Assembly (NCBI GenBank): GCA_021850545.1 | Contig: JAJZLU010000079.1 | Location: forward strand, 1-43,578 | Origin: Thermoplasmata archaeon | GTDB taxonomy: Archaea > Thermoplasmatota > Thermoplasmata > Thermoplasmatales > Thermoplasmataceae | Length of the DNA stretch: 43,578 bases | Reading direction: 5' to 3' | Shown: positions 32,175-41,661 of the stretch, in pieces | Layout of the letters: each line of letters starts with the position of its first letter | Position numbering within the stretch: position 1 is the first letter of the stretch | Translations under genes and position numbers: made by a program | The notes under the pieces: generated by a model | Told to the model about the DNA's origin: nothing | Database searches by the model: none | The model's input: the letters and a program-made list of their open reading frames with translations, nothing else

Positions 32175-32371
32175 TGCATTAATGCATGGAAATGGTTTAA
32201 ATTTCACCATTCCCTCAGAAAAGTGTTTCCAGTGGACTTTTTTGCATTGTATCGGGAATAACCGGAAATTGCCATTTGCCCTGGAGAGGCATTAGTTGTG
32301 CCAACATCCAGTGTTGATGCTCGATGAGAAAGTTGGGGCAATCCGCATGAAGGAGGCAGAATGAAATTTGG

Positions 32372-32390
32372 GGTGCCTCAGAGAGGCACC
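32372..32390. terminator. Hairpin downstream of the MqnD-like gene
   Basis: GGTGCCTC-AGA-GAGGCACC is a perfect 8-bp GC-rich stem with a 3-base loop, 32 bases after the minus-strand stop of the MqnD-like gene. In that direction it is followed by CCAAATTT rather than a T-run, so it may act as an mRNA 3' stabiliser or weak terminator. Positions 32175-32422 otherwise show no gene. Confidence 0.45.
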
Positions 32391-32422
32391 TTTGTTCAGG
32401 TTCCCCTAAAGTTAGAACCGGT

Positions 32423-33238
32423 TTAGATGATTTCCAGGTTGAAGGGTTCTATGAGCTTCATGCTTGCTGCCCTCTTGTAGTAGAGTTCCAGAGCCTTTCT
32501 TCCCTTTTCCCCAAAGTCTATTGACAGTGGGTTCACATACATTCTGATGAATTTTCTCTCAAGCTCCATGTCAGCGTACCTGGCATACTTGAGGGAATAC
32601 CTCACTGCAGCATCCTCGTTGTCCATGGAGTATTTGATTGAATCCTCGAAATCCTTCTTGTACTTCATTGCAACATCCTTTCCAAGGGATTTCTTGATTG
32701 CATTGAAGCCAAGTGGAATCGGCAGGTCGCCTGCGTATTCCTTCCACTTCTCATACAGGTCAAGCACCTTGATGAGCCCCTTGTCCTGGAAAGTTAGCTG
32801 CTCATCATGTATGAGAATGCCAGCATCAACTTCCCCTGAAAGCACCGCCTCAGGGATCTTGTCGAACCTTACCTCCCTGAATTCTTTGGGTTCCGGGCCG
32901 AACATCTTGTACAGCAGGTAGGCGGAAGTGAATTTTCCCGGGACAGCAATAACTGCCTTTGAAAGGTCAACATTCTTCCTGGCCACAACGGCTGGCCCAT
33001 AACTGAGGCCAAAGCTTGCTCCCGAGGTTGTGAGGTAATACTTATCATGCACCTTGGCGTAACCATTTGCGGATATTGCAGTTACATCGTAGAGCTCTCC
33101 TGGTGCTTCTTTATTGAGTGTCTCTATGTCTTTTACAACCTGGTCGTATTCAAAGGCACAGGGTATCTTCTTCTCGAACATTGCGTAAAACATGAAGGAA
33201 TCGTCCGGGTCTGGGGTGTGCGCTATTACGAGTTTCAT
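32423..33238 (-). CDS. MqnD-like (1,4-dihydroxy-6-naphthoate synthase family) protein
   Basis: A 271-residue protein of the MqnA/MqnD periplasmic-binding-protein-like fold. The start IAHTPDPDDSFMFYAM and the stretch SANGYAKVHDKYYLTTSGASFGLSYGPAVVARKNV match MqnD, as do AVIAVPGKFTSAYLL and EVDAGILIHDEQLTF. MqnD acts in the futalosine route to menaquinone, which fits a menaquinone-using Thermoplasmatales and the quinol oxidoreductase here. A solute-binding role in an unrelated pathway is possible. Divergent from arcC. Confidence 0.82.
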   Translation of the reverse strand: MKLVIAHTPDPDDSFMFYAMFEKKIPCAFEYDQVVKDIETLNKEAPGELYDVTAISANGYAKVHDKYYLTTSGASFGLSYGPAVVARKNVDLSKAVIAVPGKFTSAYLLYKMFGPEPKEFREVRFDKIPEAVLSGEVDAGILIHDEQLTFQDKGLIKVLDLYEKWKEYAGDLPIPLGFNAIKKSLGKDVAMKYKKDFEDSIKYSMDNEDAAVRYSLKYARYADMELERKFIRMYVNPLSIDFGEKGRKALELYYKRAASMKLIEPFNLEII

Positions 33239-33387
33239 GAAAAGGGAAGCACTTCATTCAAGAATTGCTTTTCGCTTTATTCGCGAATAATTCAGAAGTG
33301 AAACAGTTCGAAATATCCTTGATAATAACAGGGAGTGAAATTATATAATGGATAGGAATGGCATACACCTGAAATTCTGGTGATTTC

Positions 33388-34317
33388 ATGAAGAAGATCC
33401 TCATTGCCTTCGGGGGAAATGCCCTTTTGAGAAATGGAGATGATAGCACTTTTGACTCCCAGCTTAGGAGGGCCACAGAGGCATTTGAGAGGATTGCAGG
33501 CATAATACTTGACAACAATGTTATCATCACACATGGAAACGGGCCACAGGTTGGAAACATCCTCCTGCAGAACGAAACATCCCAGAAGGTGACAAAGCCA
33601 ATGCCGCTTCATGCGTGCGGTGCAATGTCCCAGGGCCTCATTGGGGAAATCCTTGCAGAGGCCTATGACAGTGTTAAGCTGAAACATGGCCTTATGAAAG
33701 AGGCTTCCGTGATACTCACCAGGACCGTCGTGGATAAGGATGACCCGGCATTCATCAACCCTTCAAAGCCAATTGGCCCTTACTATGACAGGGAAACAGC
33801 TGATCACCTCATGGAAACCAGGAAGTGGCAGATGAAGGAGGAACCCAACAAGGGATACAGGAGAATAGTACCGTCCCCAGTGCCAATGGATATAGTTGAG
33901 CGTTCTGCCATATTCAACTGCCTCAATGATGGTTTCATGCCAATCTGCACAGGAGGCGGCGGAATACCTGTTGTGAAGTCGCAGAGAGGCTATATGGGAG
34001 TGGATGCAGTCATAGACAAAGACCTTGCTTCATCTCTACTGGCGAGGATACTTGAAGTGGACAGGTTCGTGATTCTTACTGATGTAAACGGTGTGTACAG
34101 GAATTATGGTAACCCAAACCAGGAACTTATTTCTAAAATCAGCGCAAAGGACCTTGAAAAAGAACTGGAATCCGGAATGTTTCCAAAGGGAAGCATGGGA
34201 CCAAAGGTTATGGCTGCACTTGACTTTGCCAGGTCAACAGGAAAGCAGGCAGTAATAGGATCTCTAGATGATGCTGGAAAAGTTATTGAGGGAGAAACCG
34301 GAACACTAATACAGTGA
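33388..34317 (+). CDS. arcC: Carbamate kinase
   Basis: A 309-residue amino-acid-kinase-fold enzyme converting carbamoyl phosphate and ADP to ATP, ammonia and CO2, or the reverse. Landmarks are IAFGGNALL, VIITHGNGPQVGN, PMPLHACGAMSQGLIG, RRIVPSPVP, CTGGGGIPV, VIDKDLASSLLA and TDVNGVY, with GSMGPKVMAALDFA near the end. No arginine deiminase or ornithine transcarbamylase gene adjoins, so it may serve ATP recovery or carbamoyl phosphate supply. Ends six bases from the convergent phosphoribosyltransferase gene. Confidence 0.96.
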   Translation: MKKILIAFGGNALLRNGDDSTFDSQLRRATEAFERIAGIILDNNVIITHGNGPQVGNILLQNETSQKVTKPMPLHACGAMSQGLIGEILAEAYDSVKLKHGLMKEASVILTRTVVDKDDPAFINPSKPIGPYYDRETADHLMETRKWQMKEEPNKGYRRIVPSPVPMDIVERSAIFNCLNDGFMPICTGGGGIPVVKSQRGYMGVDAVIDKDLASSLLARILEVDRFVILTDVNGVYRNYGNPNQELISKISAKDLEKELESGMFPKGSMGPKVMAALDFARSTGKQAVIGSLDDAGKVIEGETGTLIQ

Positions 34318-34322
34318 TCCGG

Positions 34323-34973
34323 CTATTTTTGGACCTTTAGGTAATTCTGTGATTCTTCTTTGAGCTTTCCGGATATTACGAAGTCCTTGAGCACCCTTTC
34401 AAGATGGCCATTTGCTATGTCCAGATCGTACTGTTCCTTCAGGAGCGCCTTTATGCCAGCTAGGTTAAGCTTGGCTGTCATGGCCTTCATTAGCAGGTTG
34501 TCGAGGTCCTCATACACATTCCATGGGAAAATGAACCATGTCCACTGGTTCTGGTCTACAAGCTCCCCGTAAAAGTCGGGCACAAATTCTGACCTTGTGA
34601 TGTGGAGCATTGTTGCAGTCTTGATGTCAGCCGGTTCCTGGCTCTTTACAAAATCATAGGCAAGCTTCATGCTCTGCCCCGTGTCAGTAATGTCGTCAAC
34701 GATGAGAATTCGCTTCCCCTTAAGGTTGAGTTTTCCCGGATCGTTGAGCACAGCCTGGCCGCTCTTTGTTGCGGTTATGCCCCAGTGCTCTGTCTTTATT
34801 GAAAGGAGATCCTTGATCCAAAGTGAATCTGATAGTATTCTGGAAGGCACTAAGCCTCCTCTTGAAAGCCCAATGATTACTTCTGGTGAAAAATTCTCAA
34901 CCACTTGCGTCCTGATGGCGCTGCACCACTTTTCTATGTCTGGCCATGATACTAAATGTGCTCTGAACTCCAT
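34323..34973 (-). CDS. Phosphoribosyltransferase (COG2236-type, probable purine salvage)
   Basis: A 216-residue protein with the PRPP-binding loop ILIVDDITDTGQS near residues 89-101 and the upstream IIGLSRGGLVPSRILSD typical of type I phosphoribosyltransferases; the C-terminus has a helical extension of about 60 residues. Related to archaeal hypoxanthine/guanine/xanthine enzymes. The base specificity cannot be read from sequence. The palindrome AGTATATACT at 34987-34996 lies 14 bases before the start and may be operator or TATA region. Confidence 0.85.
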   Translation of the reverse strand: MEFRAHLVSWPDIEKWCSAIRTQVVENFSPEVIIGLSRGGLVPSRILSDSLWIKDLLSIKTEHWGITATKSGQAVLNDPGKLNLKGKRILIVDDITDTGQSMKLAYDFVKSQEPADIKTATMLHITRSEFVPDFYGELVDQNQWTWFIFPWNVYEDLDNLLMKAMTAKLNLAGIKALLKEQYDLDIANGHLERVLKDFVISGKLKEESQNYLKVQK

Positions 34974-35164
34974 TGAATACCGATACAGTATATACTATAC
35001 CTTTTAAACATATTTCATCCAAGCTTATTTCTGGAGAGCCTGAAAATATAGGGCTTTTGGCAACTTCCTGAAACTGCATATTGCGTGAAAAATGGGTTTA
35101 CGCCTATTTATTCAACTAATTCTATTTTACAAATCTTTTTATATTCTCTTGCGGTGATCTTAGA

Positions 35165-35983
35165 ATGAGCAGCTTAGATATAGCTCTAATAATTATCTTC
35201 CTGATAATTGTCTTTATCCTGCTCTCTGGACTCCATATTCTAAAGGAGTGGGAGAGGGGAGCAGTTTTTACCCTTGGAAGATTTTCACAGATAAAAGGCC
35301 CCGGTGTCATATACGTATGGCCAATTGTAAGCAGAGTATCGTCAATCATGTCTACGAGGATACAGGTTGTTTCCTTCAAGACAGAAAGCACGTTCACCAA
35401 GGATAATGTGCCAATAAATGTTGATGCAGTCATGTATTTCCAGATCATTGATCCACAGAAGTCGGTCCTGAATGTGGAAAATTACGCAGCAGCAACAAAC
35501 TATTCTGCACAGACAACCCTCAGGGAAGTTCTTGGTAAGAGCTCTTTTGATGAAGTTCTATCAGAGAGGGAAAAAATCGGCGAAGCAGCCAGGGAAATTA
35601 TCGATGAGAAGACAGAAAACTGGGGAATCAAGGTTTCATCTGTGGAGATAAGGGATGTAATTGTGCCGCAGAACCTCCAGGAGGCAATGTCTAGGCAGGC
35701 CTCAGCAGAGAGGGAAAGGAGGTCAAGGGTTACCCTTGCCCTGGCAGAGGTTGAGGCCGCACAGAAGATGGTTGATGCGGCAAACCAGTACACTAACAAC
35801 CCCACAGCTTTCCAGCTCAGGTGGATGAATATCCTCTATGAAATCGGCCTTGAAGGAAAGGGCACGCTTATGATGATCCCTGCAAATACCCCGCCTGTGG
35901 GAGTGAGCAACCCAATGTCCATTATTGGCATGGACGAGATTGCAAAAAAGAACAGGGACATGAGGGATAAGTCTAGCCAGTAA
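35165..35983 (+). CDS. SPFH/stomatin-like membrane protein
   Basis: A 272-residue protein with one N-terminal membrane helix (residues 5-25) followed by the SPFH/Band 7 domain: EWERGAVFTLGRF, GPGVIYVWPIV, FTKDNVPINVDAVMYFQI, ALREV-type TTLREVLG, and then a coiled coil with EAMSRQASAERERRSR. It forms membrane-scaffold oligomers, often with an NfeD protease partner, which is not present here. GGTGAT six bases before the ATG is a ribosome site, and TTTTATATT at 35137-35145 a TATA-like box. Overlaps the convergent ksgA end by 11 bases. Confidence 0.92.
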   Translation: MSSLDIALIIIFLIIVFILLSGLHILKEWERGAVFTLGRFSQIKGPGVIYVWPIVSRVSSIMSTRIQVVSFKTESTFTKDNVPINVDAVMYFQIIDPQKSVLNVENYAAATNYSAQTTLREVLGKSSFDEVLSEREKIGEAAREIIDEKTENWGIKVSSVEIRDVIVPQNLQEAMSRQASAERERRSRVTLALAEVEAAQKMVDAANQYTNNPTAFQLRWMNILYEIGLEGKGTLMMIPANTPPVGVSNPMSIIGMDEIAKKNRDMRDKSSQ

Positions 35984-36722
35984 TTTCATTTAGGGCTAAC
36001 TCCAACAATTTTTCTGGAGATAGCTCATTTACCCTTTTATTTCCAATTTCTTCGGGAAGCCCTTTTAGCGACGAAGACAGTTTCTTTCTCCTGTTGGAGA
36101 ATAGTAGCCTGAATACCTCATCCGCTTTCTGGATAGCCTCTTCTTCGTACTGGTTCCTTGGAATGATTTCTAGGACAGATGAGTCAACATCCGGAACAGG
36201 GTTGAATGAATTCCTGGAAACCTTTGCAATGATAGTTATCCTGAACCTTAGCTGGGCATTTACGGAAAGCCTCGAATAATCCTCAGTGCCGGCCTGTGCG
36301 ACAAGCCTGCTGCAGAACTCCCTCTGGAGCATCAGGATTGCGCGTTTGAATGTGAATCTGCCAATGTGGAATATGATCTGGGATGAAATATGGTAGGGGA
36401 CATTGCCGATAATCCCGTCATATTCCTGTCCCGGGGTATCGAGAAAACTGGCTTTTGTTATTGTTAATGAACCTGATCTCACCTGCGCCCCAAAAGTGCC
36501 CAGAAGTTCCTCTACAAACCTATGGTCTGGCTCAATAGCGCTTACAACGTATCCCCTCTCGAGGAGCATGCCTGTGAGAAAACCCCGTCCAGGGCCAATT
36601 TCAAGTATCCTTGATCCGGGAGGGAGCTTCAGCGCCTCCACTTCAAAATTGGCAACCTTGGGGTTGCGCAAAAGAACCTGACCATATTTCTTTGTGTAAA
36701 GCCCCTTTTGACCCGGACTCAT
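35973..36722 (-). CDS. ksgA: 16S rRNA adenine dimethyltransferase KsgA/Dim1
   Basis: A 249-residue Rossmann methyltransferase. Motif I is ILEIGPGRGFLTGMLLERG, the acidic SAM-ribose contact is in AIEPDHRF, and the catalytic motif IV is IIGNVPYHISSQI, as in KsgA/Dim1. It dimethylates two adjacent adenines in helix 45 of 16S rRNA late in small-subunit assembly. The start overlaps the DUF655 gene by four bases. Last gene of the superoperon. Confidence 0.96.
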   Translation of the reverse strand: MSPGQKGLYTKKYGQVLLRNPKVANFEVEALKLPPGSRILEIGPGRGFLTGMLLERGYVVSAIEPDHRFVEELLGTFGAQVRSGSLTITKASFLDTPGQEYDGIIGNVPYHISSQIIFHIGRFTFKRAILMLQREFCSRLVAQAGTEDYSRLSVNAQLRFRITIIAKVSRNSFNPVPDVDSSVLEIIPRNQYEEEAIQKADEVFRLLFSNRRKKLSSSLKGLPEEIGNKRVNELSPEKLLELALNEITG

Positions 36723-37267
36723 CTTGCCACGAAGAGCTTGTGCTTCTCATACCTTTCCTGGAGCTCCACCACAATTCTTCCGGCGATCATTTTCTGGGGG
36801 TTGTGTACGGTCTTAACCCTCTCTGTGAGCTCATGGAATGATTCAAATGGCTTTTTCTTCCTCTCGTCGAGAACATTCCACATGGTCTTGTTTCCAAGCC
36901 CGGGAAGCAGTTCCAGTGAGTGCAGCCTTGTTGAAATGGACTCGGCCTGGTTGAAGAACTTTATGAAATCCTTTTCCCTAGAATTGATGATATTCTCTAA
37001 GGTGAAGGGGAGCTCATTCTGCGCTGCATTGGTAAGGTCAGCGTATGAAATTCTCCTCTTCACGGACATTACCTTATCCCTCTTTTCCTGTTCCTTGCCG
37101 ATGTAAATCCTCTCACCAATGGTGATCACCGCATTGGTCTTCGGAATTATTTCAAGCAGCTTGAACTCAGTTTCGCCTACTGCTATGGCCAGTGGGGTTT
37201 TATGGTAACTCTTGTCATCTGCCCTTCCCTGTGGCAGATAGTCTAGTACATATGCAAATTCTTCCAA
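36719..37267 (-). CDS. DUF655 family RNA-binding protein
   Basis: A 182-residue archaeal protein. It starts EEFAYVLDYLPQGRADD, then has an OB-like beta region (VAVGETEFKLLEIIPK, VITIGERIYIG) and a C-terminal helix-hairpin-helix (RLHSLELLPGLGNKTMWNVLDERKK). This is the DUF655 architecture, conserved next to rpoF and ksgA in archaea. A role in ribosome assembly or RNA handling is suggested by context only. Confidence 0.9.
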   Translation of the reverse strand: MEEFAYVLDYLPQGRADDKSYHKTPLAIAVGETEFKLLEIIPKTNAVITIGERIYIGKEQEKRDKVMSVKRRISYADLTNAAQNELPFTLENIINSREKDFIKFFNQAESISTRLHSLELLPGLGNKTMWNVLDERKKKPFESFHELTERVKTVHNPQKMIAGRIVVELQERYEKHKLFVAR

Positions 37268-37286
37268 AAATCAAAGCCTCCCCGCC

Positions 37287-37592
37287 TTATTCGCCTATAA
37301 AATAACTAACGAGGCTATTTAAATCTTTTTCGGAGAGCATTATACTGTATCCTGATACAATGCTTGTGACTTCTTCCTTGCTCTTTGGCACAAGGTCAAC
37401 AAGCTTCACAGCAACCTTTTCGGGTAGCTTGAATTCCTTTACCAGGTCAGCGGCTGCTTTCTTGGCATCCTTGCCCTTCATCTTGAGGAAGGCTTCACAG
37501 TAACCAAGGTTGTCGGCCTCAGTTGGATCGTGCTCTTTCTTCTTGGAGAGAATGTCGAAAACTTCCGGTATGGTGATGAATTTGCTCTTCAT
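37287..37592 (-). CDS. rpoF: RNA polymerase subunit F (Rpb4-like)
   Basis: A 101-residue mostly helical protein, the archaeal Rpb4 homologue that pairs with Rpo7 to form the polymerase stalk. LVPKSKEEVTSIVSGYSIMLS in the C-terminal HRDC-like domain is typical. It lies between L21e (two bases apart) and the DUF655 gene, the usual archaeal order. Confidence 0.93.
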   Translation of the reverse strand: MKSKFITIPEVFDILSKKKEHDPTEADNLGYCEAFLKMKGKDAKKAAADLVKEFKLPEKVAVKLVDLVPKSKEEVTSIVSGYSIMLSEKDLNSLVSYFIGE

Positions 37593-37594
37593 TG

Positions 37595-37891
37595 TTATCC
37601 TTTTATCTTCTTGAGGTGAACTGGAGCTGCAAGAATCTCCTTTGATACACCGCCGATCTTAACAGTAAGGAAATAGCAGTCGCCCTGCTTGCCGGTTATT
37701 CTGCCGGTGAGCCCCTGGAATCCATGGTAAGGCATTCCGTCGTGTATAGATGGTTCAATGTTAACTGCTGCAAGGTCCCCGACCTCAAAGTCCTTGAAAA
37801 ATCTAGTAACTGGGGGCAGGCCTCTGTCTTTGACACGCTTTGTCATTTTCATTCTGGAGCCCGCTCTTGGGCCATGAGACATCTTAACCAT
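37595..37891 (-). CDS. rpl21e: Ribosomal protein L21e
   Basis: A 98-residue large-subunit protein of the archaeal/eukaryotic type. MSHGPRAGSRMKMTKRVKDRG is the basic N-terminus, and VGDLAAVNIEPSIHDGMPYHGFQGLTGRI is the SH3-like core contacting 5S rRNA. The start at 37891 is directly next to the pus10 stop (37892). Some homologues begin at the second Met (MSHG). Confidence 0.96.
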   Translation of the reverse strand: MVKMSHGPRAGSRMKMTKRVKDRGLPPVTRFFKDFEVGDLAAVNIEPSIHDGMPYHGFQGLTGRITGKQGDCYFLTVKIGGVSKEILAAPVHLKKIKG

Positions 37892-39073
37892 TTATTCACC
37901 GTTCCTGTGAATCCAAATTACATCAAGGCTCTCAACTGCAAGTTGTTCACCGTAGGTTTCAGACAAACTTGGCTTGGTTCTTCCATCATCGCCATGAATC
38001 AATTCCTTGATGTAGGTTCCGGCCTCAGCCCTCACCTTTACCACGGCAATGTTGCCATTAGTCTCTTCGACAGTGACTTCCTGAAGTTTCTTATCCCTGA
38101 TGAGATCAGATCTTCTGGTAGATACCCTTAATGGTGTCCTTTGATAAATATGTTTTCCAGACAATTTTTGCACAGCTTTGAGCAGCCTTTCCCTATCTAT
38201 GTCTTTAAGGGCTTTCACTTTCACAAGGTATGTCTTGTCATTTGCGGCGGCCTTAAGGGTTGCAACCTCGTCCTTTGAAGCAAACCTTAGGCTTGAGATT
38301 TCAATTCCCTCCCTGGACCCATTGACCTTCTGTTCCAGCTCCCCGAGGGAAAATGTCCGGATTCTCGGCTCAGAAACTTCCATTATGAACTCCCTGCCAT
38401 TCCCGAGCATCTGCACGTCCACATCCTCCCTTCCTGCACCATGGAGGAAATAGTTCCTCGCCTGGGCCATTGGCTTAAGAATTTCCCCCAGTACCGTTTC
38501 AATGGATGTGCTGATGTCCTTCTTATGGATCCAGCGTGTCTGGGGTATGTCTCTCCTCATTTTCCTGTACACGCCGTAAATGTAAATGCTCCTTGTTTTC
38601 AGCTGGAATGAGTCATAATTGAGATCGACGACGATGTTAAGGTCAGGCTCTGAAAATTCTGCTTCCTTTCCTGTCTTTGACAATATGATTTTGCCGAATT
38701 CCCGATTGAATTCCCTCTTTATTGGTTCTCCCTGGTCGCTTCCTAGGGATCTCTGGAGGGCTTCGTCCATCTCTGAGACATCTTTCGGAAATCTTGAGCC
38801 CACAAGATATGTTTTGAATTCTATGCTTCTGGCCTGCTCATTGAATTCCTGGAAGTAATCGTCCAGCCTCTGGAAAACACCCCGGCAAATCTGGCATGCG
38901 TCTTCACCGACTATTGCCAGGCCTTCAGGTAGAGAATTGTTTTCATTTCCTTGCAAAAAGTTGTGTCCCCTCTCAGGGTTAGAAATCCCTGTGCCAACAC
39001 TGGCGAAAGCGCGTCCAATGCAGCGTTCACATATCTTCGTGGCACGGGAAGCCTGAGGGGATTCAGGGCTCAT
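37892..39073 (-). CDS. pus10: tRNA pseudouridine synthase Pus10
   Basis: A 393-residue archaeal enzyme making pseudouridine 54 and 55 in the tRNA T loop. The N-terminal THUMP-like region holds CERC and CQIC cysteine pairs. The catalytic domain shows HGAGREDVDVQMLGNGREF with the catalytic Asp, and KHIYQRTPLRVSTRR and AGTYIKELIHGDDGRTKPS near the end. I chose the ATG at 39073 (MSPESPQ), which overlaps the rpoP stop as TAATG; an ATG at 39136 would run back into rpoP. Confidence 0.94.
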   Translation of the reverse strand: MSPESPQASRATKICERCIGRAFASVGTGISNPERGHNFLQGNENNSLPEGLAIVGEDACQICRGVFQRLDDYFQEFNEQARSIEFKTYLVGSRFPKDVSEMDEALQRSLGSDQGEPIKREFNREFGKIILSKTGKEAEFSEPDLNIVVDLNYDSFQLKTRSIYIYGVYRKMRRDIPQTRWIHKKDISTSIETVLGEILKPMAQARNYFLHGAGREDVDVQMLGNGREFIMEVSEPRIRTFSLGELEQKVNGSREGIEISSLRFASKDEVATLKAAANDKTYLVKVKALKDIDRERLLKAVQKLSGKHIYQRTPLRVSTRRSDLIRDKKLQEVTVEETNGNIAVVKVRAEAGTYIKELIHGDDGRTKPSLSETYGEQLAVESLDVIWIHRNGE

Positions 39074-39204
39074 TATCTTGCTATGATTACTTTCTCGATT
39101 CCGGGCCTCTCCTTGATGAAAACCCTGGAACCGCATTCACATTCAATCTCAGCTGTTCCGAAGGATTTTTCCAAGGGCCTTCCACATCTGATGCATTTAT
39201 ACAT
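39073..39204 (-). CDS. rpoP: RNA polymerase subunit P (Rpb12-like), 43 aa
   Basis: A 43-residue zinc-ribbon subunit beginning [13 protein letters not shown], with the second knuckle CECG and the conserved tail SRVFIKERP ... VIIAR. The C-x2-C / C-x-C pairs hold one zinc. It lies exactly where archaea place it, between L37Ae (overlap of eight bases) and pus10 (one shared base). It is short and easily missed, but the motif and position leave little doubt. Confidence 0.93.
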   Translation of the reverse strand: MYKCIRCGRPLEKSFGTAEIECECGSRVFIKERPGIEKVIIAR

Positions 39205-39457
39205 TTTTGGTTTCCTCGGTCTGCAACACTACTCTGCCAAGATCAGGCGTATAGGAGCCACCGGCGAACTTGTGCTGGCAGTGCCTGCATTCCCATATAC
39301 CCGCGGCAACTCTCCTGACCTTCTTCTTTTTGCATGAAGGGCAGGTGTAGTATGCAATCTTCTGCTTGTATATTTCATTCCATGCCTTTCTGACAGTAAC
39401 TCCGTACCTTGGCCCGAATCTGCCTGCTGCGCCAACCTTAATTGTTCTCTTGGACAT
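39197..39457 (-). CDS. rpl37ae: Ribosomal protein L37Ae
   Basis: An 86-residue zinc-ribbon ribosomal protein. [19 protein letters not shown] is the family's N-terminus; CPSC and CRHC form the zinc site, followed by [11 protein letters not shown]-like [11 protein letters not shown]. The ATG at 39457 is preferred to a GTG nine bases upstream. It overlaps rpoP and follows rrp42 closely. Confidence 0.96.
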   Translation of the reverse strand: MSKRTIKVGAAGRFGPRYGVTVRKAWNEIYKQKIAYYTCPSCKKKKVRRVAAGIWECRHCQHKFAGGSYTPDLGRVVLQTEETKNV

Positions 39458-39462
39458 ATCAA

Positions 39463-40245
39463 TCACTGAAGATATTTTTCGCGGATTAGTTTCCCTGTAT
39501 CGCTTGATATCTTTATAGCTTTTCGGATTTCATCCAGTGTGAACGAACCGGAGTCGCCTTTCTGCATAGCCCTGATGTGCCCATCCTCACTGATGCTGAC
39601 TGTAACGCGGGCTGATGAGAGCTGTTCCTCCTCAACTGATGGATCAACTATAATCTCATCGCCAATCTTCACCATGGTCACTGATACAGGGAGGTTCCTG
39701 ATCGGAAGCGGGAAGTCCTTTCCGCCCTCCTTTGATCCAGGGACTATTGCTGTCTTAAGTGCGGACAGTACGCCGAGGGAGCAGGCATCAATGAGGTTCC
39801 CATCGTAATCAATGACGTTGATGTCAACAAACACAATGTAGACCTTCTTCGCTGGCTCAATGACCAGCTTTTCCAGGTCGATCATCTTGCTTTCCCTTAT
39901 TCCCCTGTCCACCACTCTTGCTATCTCAATTGAATTTTCATTTGGCGGGCCAGCTTCGAAAGTCGGGAATGCCATTGGGAGAAGTTCCACATTCGTTGTG
40001 AGCACACCCTGGTTGGGTGTGTCTGGGAAAGGTTCCCCAGACTCTATTTTCACGCCTGCGACAATCTTTGTTCTGCCAAGCTTCACAAAGGCTGAACCTG
40101 CAGCCCTTGGCACATAATTTGTCTGGATTGAGATCTCCCTGAAATCGGTTAGTCCCCTTCCGTCGTCCCTCTTTCCTTCTTTTAGCTTTCTGATTATGTA
40201 GTCCCTCTTAATCTCGGAGAGAACTCCTGCCTCATCTCTCGGCAT
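39463..40245 (-). CDS. rrp42: Exosome subunit Rrp42
   Basis: A 260-residue RNase PH-fold protein, the non-catalytic ring partner of Rrp41 in the archaeal RNA exosome. Landmarks are [57 protein letters not shown] and [11 protein letters not shown]. It starts one base inside the rrp41 stop and is part of the rrp4-rrp41-rrp42 unit. Confidence 0.96.
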   Translation of the reverse strand: MPRDEAGVLSEIKRDYIIRKLKEGKRDDGRGLTDFREISIQTNYVPRAAGSAFVKLGRTKIVAGVKIESGEPFPDTPNQGVLTTNVELLPMAFPTFEAGPPNENSIEIARVVDRGIRESKMIDLEKLVIEPAKKVYIVFVDINVIDYDGNLIDACSLGVLSALKTAIVPGSKEGGKDFPLPIRNLPVSVTMVKIGDEIIVDPSVEEEQLSSARVTVSISEDGHIRAMQKGDSGSFTLDEIRKAIKISSDTGKLIREKYLQ

Positions 40246-40997
40246 TACTCACCACCCCTTTCAAGTGCAAGGGCCACAAACTTTCCAGCGAGCGCTTCCC
40301 TCTGGATGTCGTTGACTCTCTTGATTGCGTCAAGTATCATTTCAGTGGCCTTGTCAAACTCTTCGATTGAAAGATCGCCATCCATCTGCATTAGGACTAC
40401 CTTGCCTGATCTGGCAAGTATTCCCATAGGGAGATCGGCCTGTCCGAAGTTGTCCTCTTCCTTTCCAAGGTCCAGGACTATCTGCCCGTCAATCTTTCCT
40501 GCTGTGCATCCAACGACGAGGTCCCTCATGGGGATTCCTGCTGATGCAAGTGCAACAGAAGCTGCTGTGAGGCCGGCTATTCTTGTTCCTGCATCTGCCT
40601 GGAGCACTTCGATGAATACATCAATCTGTGCCCTGGGGAACTGTTCGACCATGACTGCGTTGGAGAGCGCCTCTGATATGACCTTTGAGATCTCAACTGA
40701 CCTCCTGTCAGGCCCCGGTCTCTTCCTCTCGTCAACTGAGAATGCGGCCATGTTGTATCTTGCCTTGATTATTGCCTTCTCTATATCCTGGGTGTGCTTA
40801 GGATAGGCTTCCCGCGGCCCGTAAACTGCAACGAGGATCTTGTTGCCGCCCCACTCTATATATGCTGATCCGTCGGCCCTATCCAGCACGTCTGTCTCTA
40901 TCTTTATTGGCCTGAGTTCCGTTGGCGACCTGCCATCTATTCTCAGCCCATTTTCGTCAATTAGCTTAATATCGCTTGCTGTTCCCAATTTATTCAC
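40245..40997 (-). CDS. rrp41: Exosome catalytic subunit Rrp41
   Basis: A 250-residue phosphorolytic 3'-5' exoribonuclease. [16 protein letters not shown] and [20 protein letters not shown] begin the RNase PH fold, [13 protein letters not shown] gives the RNA/phosphate-binding arginines, and [19 protein letters not shown] carries the catalytic Asp. It forms the hexameric ring with Rrp42. It overlaps rrp4 by eight bases. Confidence 0.97.
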   Translation of the reverse strand: MNKLGTASDIKLIDENGLRIDGRSPTELRPIKIETDVLDRADGSAYIEWGGNKILVAVYGPREAYPKHTQDIEKAIIKARYNMAAFSVDERKRPGPDRRSVEISKVISEALSNAVMVEQFPRAQIDVFIEVLQADAGTRIAGLTAASVALASAGIPMRDLVVGCTAGKIDGQIVLDLGKEEDNFGQADLPMGILARSGKVVLMQMDGDLSIEEFDKATEMILDAIKRVNDIQREALAGKFVALALERGGE

Positions 40998-41661
40998 CTT
41001 TTAGTTCCTTAAGATAACTTTGAATCCTGTCGGTTAAACCTGTCGTGTGCGCTTCCTTCTCTACCATCTTGATTGCCTTTATCGCAATCATTACATTTTC
41101 AGGGGTCCCGTCAATCCATATTAGGCCGTTCTGCCCGACTACAATCCTCGTCTCGGTGGCATCCTTGATCATGTTGACCATGGAACCGCCCTTTCCGATA
41201 ATTCTAGGAACCTTTGGCGCCGGAATTGACGTTATGTGTCCTCCCTCAAGCTTCCTGAGGCCAACATCCTTCAATGTGATCCAGCTTTCCTTGATCTCAT
41301 TGAGTGACATTACCTTTGCATATACGTAATCTCCAGGGCCAAGGTACTTCTTGATGTCTCCTGACTGTGTCCTCCACGGTGTGTCGTTCATGTGGAGAAG
41401 GGTGCTGTAAGGAGAATTTATGTCAACGACCCACATTGATGGGCCTACTTCTATAACCTTTCCAATAACCTTGTCTCCCCTCCTTGGGTAATACGGCCCC
41501 GAAAAAGGGACTACGTCTACGAATTGGTCGCTTACCTGAACTATGCCGAAAAATGATGAACAGAACTGGTTTTCACCACACTTGTATGCTCCGTTCCTGG
41601 GCTTTCCCAGACTAGGGTCCAAGAGGTCTCCCGGCATAACTATCTGTTTTGTCTCTGCCAT
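40990..41661 (-). CDS. rrp4: Exosome cap subunit Rrp4
   Basis: A 223-residue RNA-binding cap protein of the exosome. The N-terminal domain ([10 protein letters not shown]) is followed by an S1 domain ([29 protein letters not shown]) and a KH domain with [22 protein letters not shown] and [11 protein letters not shown]. It recruits substrates to the Rrp41-Rrp42 ring. First of the three exosome genes, with a GAAGGTGAAG ribosome site just before the ATG. Confidence 0.96.
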   Translation of the reverse strand: MAETKQIVMPGDLLDPSLGKPRNGAYKCGENQFCSSFFGIVQVSDQFVDVVPFSGPYYPRRGDKVIGKVIEVGPSMWVVDINSPYSTLLHMNDTPWRTQSGDIKKYLGPGDYVYAKVMSLNEIKESWITLKDVGLRKLEGGHITSIPAPKVPRIIGKGGSMVNMIKDATETRIVVGQNGLIWIDGTPENVMIAIKAIKMVEKEAHTTGLTDRIQSYLKELKGE